Of a stretch of DNA of 13,570 nt, positions 6,678-13,532 are shown in pieces. Source of the stretch: Bacteroidota bacterium (GTDB lineage: Bacteria > Bacteroidota > Bacteroidia > Bacteroidales > JADFUO01); assembly GCA_030614305.1 (NCBI GenBank), contig JAUWKH010000016.1, forward strand, positions 1-13,570. The letters run 5' to 3'. The notes under the pieces are model-generated. The model was not told the DNA's origin. It saw nothing but the letters and a program-made list of their open reading frames with translations, and searched no databases. A program made the translations under genes and the position numbers. How positions within the stretch are numbered: the stretch's first letter is position 1; every line of letters starts with the position of its first letter.

Positions 6678-8535
6678 CTTTTACAAAATCCAAAAAAAAG
6701 CCATAGAAGAATGGCAGGCTTTGAAAAACAGTTCCGAGCCGGTAATTTATGTTGGTATGGGAAGTTGTGGTCTGGCTTCAGGAGCAGGTGAAGTTTGGAA
6801 TAGTGTCAGAAGAACTATCAAAAAAAATAATCTGAAAGCTCAAGTTCTTAAGGTCGGATGTATTGGCCCCTGTTATTTAGAACCTTTTTTTGACATTCAG
6901 AAACCCGGCTTACCGCGGATGAGTTTTAATAATGTAGATGTATCAAAATCAAGAAAACTAATCTCAGAATACATCATTGGCGGTGAAACAAAGCTTAAAC
7001 CTCTCGGGCATTTAGGTGAGAATAAAGAAGAATTTGAAGGTGTCAAATCATTCTGGGAGCAACCGATGTTAAAAAATCAGGAACGTATCGTTCTGAGAAA
7101 CTGTGGAATTATTGACCCTGAAAATATCAATCATTATATTGCCAGAGGCGGATTCAAGGGATTGTTAAAATCTTTTGACATTGGTCCCGAAGGAGTTATT
7201 GAAGAAATAAAAACATCCGGATTAAGAGGCAGAGGTGGTGCAGGTTTTCCAACTTATAAGAAGTGGCAGTTTTGCAGGAATGCTAAGGGAAGTCCCAAAT
7301 ACCTGATTTGCAATGCTGATGAAGGCGACCCCGGTGCATTTATGAATCGTTCTCTCATGGAAGGCGACCCTTATGTTTTATTGGAAGGAATGCTTATTGC
7401 CGCTTATGCTATTGGGACAAATCACGGATATATTTACATACGTGCCGAATATCCGTTGGCAATTGAAAGATTAAAAATTGCTATACAAAAAATGTTTAAT
7501 TTAGGTCTGATCGGGAAAAATATTCTAAATACAGGCTTTAATTTTAATATTAAGATAAAAGAAGGTGCAGGTGCATTTGTTTGTGGTGAAGAAACAGCTT
7601 TGATTGCATCTATTGAAGGTCAAAGAGGTATGCCCAGAAGCAGACCTCCATTTCCCGCTGTTTCAGGGCTTAATGGAAATCCTACAAATATTAATAATGT
7701 AGAAACTCTTGGTACTATCCCCAACATCCTGCGTGAAGGAGGTAAATGGTATTCGGGTTTTGGTACTGAAAAAAGTAAAGGAACAAAGACTTTTGCACTT
7801 GTAGGTAAGGTGCGGCGAACAGGATTGATTGAAGTCCCAATGGGAACTACTTTGCGTGAAATTATTTTTGATATTGGCGGCGGAACATTAAAACCTTTCA
7901 AGGCAGTTCAAACCGGTGGACCTTCCGGCGGTTGCCTGTCAGAAGAATTTCTTGATCTGCCCGTTGATTATGAATCTCTTGCCGATGCAGGCTCCATTAT
8001 GGGCTCAGGTGGCCTTATTGTAATGGACCAAGGCACTTGTATGGTGGATGTTGCTAAATATTTCCTGAACTTCACAAGCCAGGAAAGTTGCGGGAAATGT
8101 ACTCCCTGCCGCATAGGAACTCATAAAATGGTGGAAATACTTGATAAAATCACAAAAGGAGAAGCTGAAATGAGAGATATTGAAATTTTGGAAGGACTTA
8201 CAAGTACGGTTAAAAACGGATCCTTATGCGGGCTTGGGCAAACTGCTCCCAATCCTGTTTTGACAACATTAAAATATTTTAAAGACGAATACCTGGCGCA
8301 TGTTGAAGAAAAACGTTGCCCGGCTGCCGTTTGTCGCGATCTGGTTGAATATCGTGTTATAAAAGAAAAATGTACGGGTTGCCAGAGATGTGTCAGTGTT
8401 TGCCCTACCGGTGCTATCACAGGTCCGCGAAGCGAACCGCATAATCTCGATCCTGAAAAATGTATAAAATGCCGGGCATGTTACGAAATATGTCGTTTTG
8501 ATGCTATTGCAGGTGATGCTATTGTTATTGTGTAA
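6670..8535 (+). CDS. nuoF: HydB/NuoF-like FMN NADH-oxidising subunit with C-terminal ferredoxin domain
   Basis: The 621-residue protein is much longer than complex I NuoF (about 440) and matches the layout of HydB/HndC of bifurcating hydrogenases. Residues 25-105 are a thioredoxin-like [2Fe-2S] domain with only C33, C64 and C68 visible. Residues 185-450 are the FMN/NADH domain: GLRGRGGAGFPTYKKW at 185-200, NADEGDPGAFMNRSLMEGDP at 215-234 and GAGAFVCGEETALIASIEGQ at 299-318, followed by the SLBB part. The [4Fe-4S] site is C474, C477, C480 and C520. H544, C550 and C555 (H-x5-CPAAVC) resemble the zinc-binding hinge of HydB. The C-terminus is a 2x[4Fe-4S] ferredoxin domain (C568, C571, C574, C578; C598, C601, C604, C608). 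The predicted role is cytoplasmic NADH oxidation or NAD+ reduction at FMN with ferredoxin-type wiring. The extra C-terminal clusters make ferredoxin-linked bifurcation plausible. The start overlaps nuoE by 8 bases. Confidence 0.92.
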   Translation: MNNFYKIQKKAIEEWQALKNSSEPVIYVGMGSCGLASGAGEVWNSVRRTIKKNNLKAQVLKVGCIGPCYLEPFFDIQKPGLPRMSFNNVDVSKSRKLISEYIIGGETKLKPLGHLGENKEEFEGVKSFWEQPMLKNQERIVLRNCGIIDPENINHYIARGGFKGLLKSFDIGPEGVIEEIKTSGLRGRGGAGFPTYKKWQFCRNAKGSPKYLICNADEGDPGAFMNRSLMEGDPYVLLEGMLIAAYAIGTNHGYIYIRAEYPLAIERLKIAIQKMFNLGLIGKNILNTGFNFNIKIKEGAGAFVCGEETALIASIEGQRGMPRSRPPFPAVSGLNGNPTNINNVETLGTIPNILREGGKWYSGFGTEKSKGTKTFALVGKVRRTGLIEVPMGTTLREIIFDIGGGTLKPFKAVQTGGPSGGCLSEEFLDLPVDYESLADAGSIMGSGGLIVMDQGTCMVDVAKYFLNFTSQESCGKCTPCRIGTHKMVEILDKITKGEAEMRDIEILEGLTSTVKNGSLCGLGQTAPNPVLTTLKYFKDEYLAHVEEKRCPAAVCRDLVEYRVIKEKCTGCQRCVSVCPTGAITGPRSEPHNLDPEKCIKCRACYEICRFDAIAGDAIVIV

Positions 8536-8536
8536 T

Positions 8537-8568
8537 TGGAATAGTGGAGTAATGGAATGATGGAAGAA
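8537..8568. repeat. four 8-bp tandem repeats (TGGAATGA family)
   Basis: Immediately after the nuoF stop come four octamers in register: TGGAATAG, TGGAGTAA, TGGAATGA and TGGAAGAA. They are followed by TGAGTCCACTCC, in which TCCACT (8573-8578) can pair with AGTGGA (8543-8548). The 88-base nuoF-nuoG gap exists largely because of this block, while other junctions in the operon overlap or are 2 bases apart. I recall similar TGGAATAATGGAATGATGG intergenic blocks in Bacteroidota; no search was run. Confidence 0.7.
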
Positions 8569-8623
8569 TGAGTCCACTCCGAAGATTTATTTATTTTAAA
8601 CTAAAGAATTTCAGAATAGTGTT

Positions 8624-11041
8624 ATGAATAAAAAAACAACACAAAATATTTCTGTACAAATTGATGGGAAAACAATAAATGCTCCTGTTGGTACAACGGT
8701 TTTGCAAGCTGCTCAAAAAGCAGGTATTTATATCCCGACTTTGTGTTATCTTGAAAATATTAAACCTTACGGAGGCTGCCGCCTTTGTATTGTTGAAATA
8801 AAAAATATGCGGGCTTATCCTACTGCTTGTACTACTCCTATTGCACAGGATATGGAGATCAGCACAAAAACTCCCGAATTGCAAAAACTCAGGCGCGAAA
8901 TTTTAGAGCTTATCCTTTCCGAACATCCATATACCTGTCTAATTTGCATAGATAAAAATAACTGTAATGAATTTATGACAACAACCCGTAAGGTAAGTGT
9001 TACTACAGGTTGTAATTTCTGTGCAAATAACGGAAACTGTGAATTGCAGGATCTGGTGGAATACCTTGAACTGACTGAAATAAAATATCCCTGGGCATAT
9101 AAGGAAATCAAGCCTGAAAAAAACAACCCGTTTTATGATATTGATTATAACCTTTGCATATTATGCGGTCGGTGTGTGAGAATATGTAATGAAGTACGTT
9201 ACAGTGAAGTTCTTGATTTTGTCCAACGCGGAAATTCGGTTATTGTGGGAACTGCATTCGGGGAATCTCAGAAAGATGCAGGTTGTGAATTTTGCGGTGC
9301 ATGTATTGATGTTTGCCCAACGGGTTCTTTATCCGAAAAAATGGGTAAATGGGTTGGCATTCCTGATAAATCAATTGAAACTACATGTGTTTTTTGTTCG
9401 GTTGGTTGCAAGATGAACATCAATATTAAAGATAATAGAATTGTTAATGTGGGACCTAAACCCGGTAACAGAACAAACCCATTACAACTTTGTGTAAGAG
9501 GAAAATTTGTTCCCGGCGACATAATGTTTCATCCCGAACGAATTACAACTCCTCTTATTAAAAAAGAAAACAAATGGATTGAAGTAAGCTGGGATGAAGC
9601 TATAAACTTTACAGTAAATAAGCTTGAACAATATCGCGGGAATCAGTTCGGTGTAATTAGCTCTGCCCACGAATCACTGGAAAATAATTATGTATTACAG
9701 AAATTTTCACGCAAGCTTATGAAGTCAAATAATGTGGATTTGGTTTCTTCCTTTCCTGATAAAAATATAATAAAAAAAATCCACGAATATTACACTCATC
9801 ATAAACCTGCTAATATTGAAAATATAACAAATGCTGATACTATTTTTGTTATTGGTTCACAAACTAATTTATCTCATCCGATAATTGAAAACAGGATAAG
9901 AAAAGCAGCTAAAAACGGTAAGAAAATAATTGTTGCAAATACTCACGACACAAGAACATCATACTTTGCCGAACAAAATATTTTATACAAACAAGGTGAA
10001 GAACATACTTTTTTATTATCACTTTTATTTGTCTTAAATAATAAAGATTCAGGAAAACTTTCAAATGAACTCAAGCAAGAATTTAATAATTTTGATATTG
10101 AAAAAGTATTTAAGCATTGTGGTGTTTCCCGCCAGGATATTGAAAAAATTGTCAAATCACTGTTAAATTCCAAAAATCCTGTGATAATCGCAGGAGACGG
10201 AATATTAATAAATCCTTATAGTATTTTCAATTTTAATACCCTTGTTAATATTCAGACAATATTGAAAAAACCGGAAACCTGCAAAATTATTTTTTTATTA
10301 AATGAAGGTAATTTTTATGGCAGCACAATTGCAGGTTTGCATCCTGATCTTTTGCCGGGCTTTGATGAGCTTGCAAGTGAAAAAAATATTAAAAAATGGT
10401 CTGACAACTGGAAAACAGATCTAAATAATACCAAAGGACTGTCGGGTAATGAAATGGTAAATAATATTGCAAAAGATGGTATTACTGCTTTGTTTGTTGT
10501 TGGGGATATTCCTGCCCACCCGAATCTTGCTAAGCTAAAATTCCTTGTCCAGCAGAATATGTTCCTTACCGAACTTTCCGAACATGTACACGTGTTTTTC
10601 CCAATTACCGGCTTTACAGAAACAAATGGACATATAATTAATCTTGAACGAAAACTTAAGGAAATAATACCGGTTACAGCTCCAGCAAAAGATGTTAAAA
10701 CAGTATGGGAAACTATCTCCAATCTCGCACGAGCCATGCAGGAAAAAGGATTTGATTATAAAAAACCTGAAGATATTTTTTCTGAAATAAATTCTTTTAT
10801 TGATTTGTCATTTGCAACTGAAGAAAAAGCAAAAAAGGAAATTCTACCGGTCAGGGCAGATGTTTCGGTAAAGAAGAAAAAATTGCCCGTTGAAATAATT
10901 TCTGAGAATAATTACTTTAATTATTTAGGAAATGATCTTTTAGAACTGATCCCTGATATGGAGGATATTTTGGGAGAGGTTGTCAGTGGCAGTAGCAGTG
11001 GCAGTAGCAGTGGAAGTAGCAGTGGCAGTGGCAGTATTTAG
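8624..11041 (+). CDS. nuoG: NuoG-like iron-sulfur protein with degenerate molybdopterin-oxidoreductase domain
   Basis: The 805-residue protein is a NuoG/FdhA/HydA-type electron conduit. In order: [2Fe-2S] ferredoxin domain (C41, C52, C55, C69); His-Cys3 motif H101-x3-C105-x2-C108-x5-C114; a second Cys3 group C130-x2-C133-x5-C139 followed by ELQDLVEYL; two [4Fe-4S] sites (C178, C181, C184, C188; C221, C224, C227, C231); the Mo-oxidoreductase Fe4S4 site (C255, C258, C262, C290); then a molybdopterin-type fold from about 300 to 720. At the place where formate dehydrogenases carry Cys or Sec, this protein reads NNVDLVSSFPDK, with no Cys and no in-frame TGA. The C-terminal cofactor-binding domain (about 120 residues) is missing. 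Residues 784-805 are a repeat-encoded Gly/Ser tail ending in Ile. It therefore probably acts as electron wire or scaffold, like complex I NuoG, not as formate dehydrogenase. No hydrogenase H-cluster motifs occur. The tail and the gap before the gene are repeat-derived. Confidence 0.85.
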   Translation: MNKKTTQNISVQIDGKTINAPVGTTVLQAAQKAGIYIPTLCYLENIKPYGGCRLCIVEIKNMRAYPTACTTPIAQDMEISTKTPELQKLRREILELILSEHPYTCLICIDKNNCNEFMTTTRKVSVTTGCNFCANNGNCELQDLVEYLELTEIKYPWAYKEIKPEKNNPFYDIDYNLCILCGRCVRICNEVRYSEVLDFVQRGNSVIVGTAFGESQKDAGCEFCGACIDVCPTGSLSEKMGKWVGIPDKSIETTCVFCSVGCKMNINIKDNRIVNVGPKPGNRTNPLQLCVRGKFVPGDIMFHPERITTPLIKKENKWIEVSWDEAINFTVNKLEQYRGNQFGVISSAHESLENNYVLQKFSRKLMKSNNVDLVSSFPDKNIIKKIHEYYTHHKPANIENITNADTIFVIGSQTNLSHPIIENRIRKAAKNGKKIIVANTHDTRTSYFAEQNILYKQGEEHTFLLSLLFVLNNKDSGKLSNELKQEFNNFDIEKVFKHCGVSRQDIEKIVKSLLNSKNPVIIAGDGILINPYSIFNFNTLVNIQTILKKPETCKIIFLLNEGNFYGSTIAGLHPDLLPGFDELASEKNIKKWSDNWKTDLNNTKGLSGNEMVNNIAKDGITALFVVGDIPAHPNLAKLKFLVQQNMFLTELSEHVHVFFPITGFTETNGHIINLERKLKEIIPVTAPAKDVKTVWETISNLARAMQEKGFDYKKPEDIFSEINSFIDLSFATEEKAKKEILPVRADVSVKKKKLPVEIISENNYFNYLGNDLLELIPDMEDILGEVVSGSSSGSSSGSSSGSGSI
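10988..11035 (+). repeat. four 12-bp repeats encoding the Gly-Ser tail
   Basis: Four in-frame 12-base units fill these 48 bases: GGCAGTAGCAGT twice, then GGAAGTAGCAGT, then GGCAGTGGCAGT. They encode GSSS, GSSS, GSSS and GSGS at the end of the NuoG-like protein, followed by Ile and the stop. The first unit occurs identically in non-coding DNA at 13509-13520. Replication slippage would change the tail by whole four-residue steps without a frameshift. Confidence 0.9.
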
Positions 11042-11068
11042 TATTAATTTGACATCAATATATTATTT

Positions 11069-11281
11069 ATGAGTAATGGATTTAAAAATTTAAAAGTTTA
11101 TCAATTAGCTTATCAATTGGCAATGAAGATATTTGAAATTTCAAAGAATTTTCCAGTTGAAGAAAAGTATTCTTTAACAGATCAAATAAGAAAGTCTTCA
11201 ATATCTGTATGTACAAATATTGCTGAAGCTTATAGAAAACGAAGATATCCCAAACATTTTACAAGAAAAGTAATATGGTAA
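11069..11281 (+). pseudogene. truncated four-helix-bundle (23S rRNA intervening-sequence type) protein
   Basis: The product is 70 residues: FKNLKVYQLAYQLAMKIFEI, then FPVEEKYSLTDQIRKSSISV, then TNIAEAYRKRRYPKHF. These are the hallmarks of the S23/IVP four-helix-bundle family (also the fold of Avd), whose members are usually about 115-125 residues. Helices 1 and 2 and the N(I/V)AE(A/G) signature are present. After YPKHF the frame ends in TRKVIW and stops, so the C-terminal half, including the last two helices, is lost. Its stop overlaps the start of the downstream NfnA-like gene by 7 bases, and it begins 28 bases after the repeat-encoded tail of the NuoG-like gene. It appears to be an insertion scar inside the redox operon, kept short enough not to break co-transcription. 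A residual function as a translation-coupling leader for nfnA is possible. Confidence 0.7.
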
Positions 11282-12090
11282 AAATCATAGAAAAAACACA
11301 AATAGCTCCTAACATACATAGTTATACTGTGACAGCTCCTGATATTGCCAAGAAGGCGCTTCCCGGGCAATTTGTAATTATCATTCCGGATGAATATTGT
11401 GAAAGAATACCGATTACTATTGCCGATTGGGATGCCGATAAAGGAACAATAACTTTTATCTTTTTGGAAATCGGAGCTACAACCCAACGACTAGCTGAAC
11501 TCGAAACCGGCGATGAAATTTATTCTTTTACAGGTCCTTTGGGAAAACCTTTTGAAATTGATAATTACGGCACAGTCGGATTGGTAGGAGGATGCTATGG
11601 TATAGGTGGTATTTATCCGGTTGCAAAAGCCCTTAAAGAAAAAGGCAATAAAGTAATTTGTTATTCCGAAGCCCGCGCCAAATTTCTACTTTACTGGAAT
11701 GACAAACTTGAAGAAGTTTCTGATGAAGTGAGATATTCAACTGTTGACGGCTCTCTTGGAACAAAAGGTCATTCGTTTGACCTGTTAGAAGAAAACTTTA
11801 AATCGGGTATGAAACCGGACAGGATTATAGCTGTCGGATGCACTTATATGATATACCGTGTTGCTGAAGTAACACGACCTTATGGCGTTAAGACTATTGT
11901 AAGTATGAATCCTGTGATGATAGATGGTACCGGAATGTGTGGTGCATGCCGTTTGGAAGTTGGTGGAGAAACAAAATTTGCATGTGTTGACGGTCCTCAT
12001 TTTGATGCTCATAAAATAAACTGGGATATTATTCAGTCAAGAAGAAAAGCATATCTTGAAGAAGAAATTATTTCAAACGAAAGATATTAA
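11275..12090 (+). CDS. nfnA: second NfnA/SudB-like subunit, diverged nucleotide site
   Basis: The 271-residue protein has the same fold as the one at 3982-4806 but is strongly diverged. The FAD region has GQFVIII at 31-37 and RIPITIAD at 44-51. The [2Fe-2S] ligands are intact (D217, C222, C225, C237 in DGTGMCGACR and FACVDGPHFD). The nucleotide-binding parts differ from the canonical copy: GGCYGIGG (C107) replaces GGGTGVAI, STVDGSLGTKG replaces TTDDGSYGERG, and AVGCTYM (C189) replaces AIGPIVM. NAD(P)H use may therefore be altered, and electrons might instead come from the NuoF-like subunit (inference). It sits between the NuoG-like gene and its NfnB-like partner, 2 bases before the latter. 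The ATG at 11275 lies within the end of the broken four-helix-bundle gene, and AAGAAAAG upstream could serve as a weak ribosome site. The later start options would remove the first beta strand. Confidence 0.87.
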   Translation: MVKIIEKTQIAPNIHSYTVTAPDIAKKALPGQFVIIIPDEYCERIPITIADWDADKGTITFIFLEIGATTQRLAELETGDEIYSFTGPLGKPFEIDNYGTVGLVGGCYGIGGIYPVAKALKEKGNKVICYSEARAKFLLYWNDKLEEVSDEVRYSTVDGSLGTKGHSFDLLEENFKSGMKPDRIIAVGCTYMIYRVAEVTRPYGVKTIVSMNPVMIDGTGMCGACRLEVGGETKFACVDGPHFDAHKINWDIIQSRRKAYLEEEIISNERY

Positions 12091-12092
12091 TT

Positions 12093-13487
12093 ATGGCAAA
12101 AATAAGCCCAAAAAAAACTCCCATGCGGGAGCAGCCTCCAAAGGAAAGAATAAAAAACTACGATGAAGTGCCTTACGGGTATTCTCCGGCAGAAGCTGTA
12201 CTTGAAGCTCAACGTTGCCTGCAATGCAAAAAACCAATGTGTATTGACGGTTGTCCGGTTGAAATTGATATCCCCGGTTTTATTGGATTTATTGCACAGG
12301 AAGATTTTAAGGAAGGAATCAGGCGTTTGAAAGAAAAAAATATTCTTCCTGCTGTATGCGGACGAGTTTGCCCGCAGGAAGAACAATGCGAAATTAAATG
12401 TGTTGTCGGTAAGAAAAATGAACCCGTAGCTATCGGACGGCTGGAACGTTTTTTAGCCGACTGGGAACGAATCGAAGGTGAGATTGAAATACCTCCCAAA
12501 CCAAAACAAACAGGTAAAAAAGTTGCAGTTGTTGGTGCAGGACCCGCAGGAATTACTGCTGCTGCTGACTTGGCAAAACTCGGTCATAAAATAGATATGT
12601 TTGAAGCTCTTCATCAACCAGGTGGTGTGCTTGTCTACGGCATTCCCGAATTCAGACTGCCCAAAGCTATTGTATTCAGTGAAATTGATTATTTGAAAGA
12701 ACTTGGAGTAAATTTATATACTGACTCTGTTATTGGAATGATCAAAAGTGTTGATGAACTCTTAGGAGAATATGATGCTGTTTTTTTGGGAACAGGTGCA
12801 GGTTTGCCATGGTTTTTAAATGTTCCCGGCGAAAACCTTAACGGGATATATTCAGCTAATGAATACCTTACCCGCGCAAATCTTATGAAAGCATATCTGT
12901 TCCCAAAATATAAAACTCCTGTTATAAAAGGAAAACGGGTAGCAACTGTCGGGGGTGGAAATGTTGCTATGGATTGCGCACGCACGGCATTACGATTAGG
13001 TGCGGAAGAATCAATATTGATTTACAGGCGTTCCAGACCAGAAATGCCTGCCCGTAACGAGGAAATACATCATGCTGAACAAGAAGGATTGATTTTTAAA
13101 TTGCTTTCAACTCCTTCCACATTTCATGGCGATAAAAATAACTGGTTAAGAGAGGTAGAATGTATCAGCATGAAACTCGGTGAACCTGATGACTCGGGCA
13201 GAAGAAGACCGGTACCTATTGAAGGTGCAAATTTTACAATGCCTGTTGATGTTGCTATTATTGCAATCGGGAATAACCCTAATCCGCTTATTCCTTCAAC
13301 AACACCTGATATTGAAGTTGGCAAATGGGGAAATATTATCACAGACCCGGAAACCGGCAAAACTTCAAAAAAAGGTGTTTTTGCAGGAGGCGACGTAGCA
13401 ACCGGAGCAGCTACTGTTATTCTTGCTATGGGAGCAGGTAAGATAGCAGCAAGGGGCATACATAATTACCTGATGAATGAAATTTGA
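12093..13487 (+). CDS. nfnB: second NfnB/SudA-like FAD-NADP oxidoreductase
   Basis: The 464-residue protein has the standard length for NfnB or glutamate synthase small subunit and no zinc-ribbon extension. Eight cysteines bind two [4Fe-4S] clusters (C42, C45, C50, C54, C89, C93, C99, C103). The FAD motif GAGPAG is at 148-153, GGGNVAMDCAR at 287-297, the NADP-recognising YRRSRPEMPAR at 311-321, and the C-terminal FAD motif VFAGGDVATGAATVILAMGA at 429-448. In Nfn complexes this subunit holds the bifurcating FAD and the NADP(H) site and contacts ferredoxin. The core is very similar to the NfnB-like core of 1877-3673, more so than the two NfnA-like proteins are to each other. Its start lies 2 bases after the nfnA-like stop, indicating tight coupling. 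It is the last gene in the window; 83 bases of non-coding DNA with a repeat follow. Glutamate synthase is unlikely because no large subunit is near. Confidence 0.92.
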   Translation: MAKISPKKTPMREQPPKERIKNYDEVPYGYSPAEAVLEAQRCLQCKKPMCIDGCPVEIDIPGFIGFIAQEDFKEGIRRLKEKNILPAVCGRVCPQEEQCEIKCVVGKKNEPVAIGRLERFLADWERIEGEIEIPPKPKQTGKKVAVVGAGPAGITAAADLAKLGHKIDMFEALHQPGGVLVYGIPEFRLPKAIVFSEIDYLKELGVNLYTDSVIGMIKSVDELLGEYDAVFLGTGAGLPWFLNVPGENLNGIYSANEYLTRANLMKAYLFPKYKTPVIKGKRVATVGGGNVAMDCARTALRLGAEESILIYRRSRPEMPARNEEIHHAEQEGLIFKLLSTPSTFHGDKNNWLREVECISMKLGEPDDSGRRRPVPIEGANFTMPVDVAIIAIGNNPNPLIPSTTPDIEVGKWGNIITDPETGKTSKKGVFAGGDVATGAATVILAMGAGKIAARGIHNYLMNEI

Positions 13488-13508
13488 GTTCCTAAAATAC
13501 TAACAAGT

Positions 13509-13532
13509 GGCAGTAGCAGTTGGCAGTTGGCA
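13509..13532. repeat. intergenic GGCAGT repeat after the operon
   Basis: GGCAGTAGCAGT (13509-13520) is identical to the first units of the coding repeat at 10988-11011. It is followed by TGGCAGTTGGCA, a variant of the same theme. It is non-coding, 21 bases after the last stop codon of the operon. This shows that the Gly/Ser tail of the NuoG-like protein belongs to a repeat family that also lives between genes. Confidence 0.75.

Noticed and set aside
10988..11035. CRISPR array or VNTR locus independent of genes
   Set aside because: Units are 12 bases without spacers, in frame, and translated as the end of a long ORF.
8624..11041. NAD-dependent formate dehydrogenase catalytic subunit
   Set aside because: The Fe-S domains fit, but there is no Cys or in-frame TGA (Sec) at the molybdenum-ligand position and no C-terminal molybdopterin dinucleotide-binding domain.
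8624..11041. [FeFe]-hydrogenase (HydA) of a bifurcating HydABC complex
   Set aside because: None of the H-cluster motifs (TSCCPxW, MPCxxK, FMACPGGC types) is present; the region after the Fe-S domains is a molybdopterin-type fold instead.
11069..11281. Avd gene of a diversity-generating retroelement
   Set aside because: The fold family is related, but no reverse transcriptase, template repeat or variable repeat is visible and the gene is truncated.
11785..12012. Minus-strand ORF within the second nfnA-like gene
   Set aside because: It is antisense to the conserved [2Fe-2S] region and its sequence is explained by that coding strand.
12093..13487. Glutamate synthase (GltD) small subunit
   Set aside because: The fold is shared, but no GltB-type large subunit occurs in the window and both copies sit beside an NfnA/SudB-type gene.
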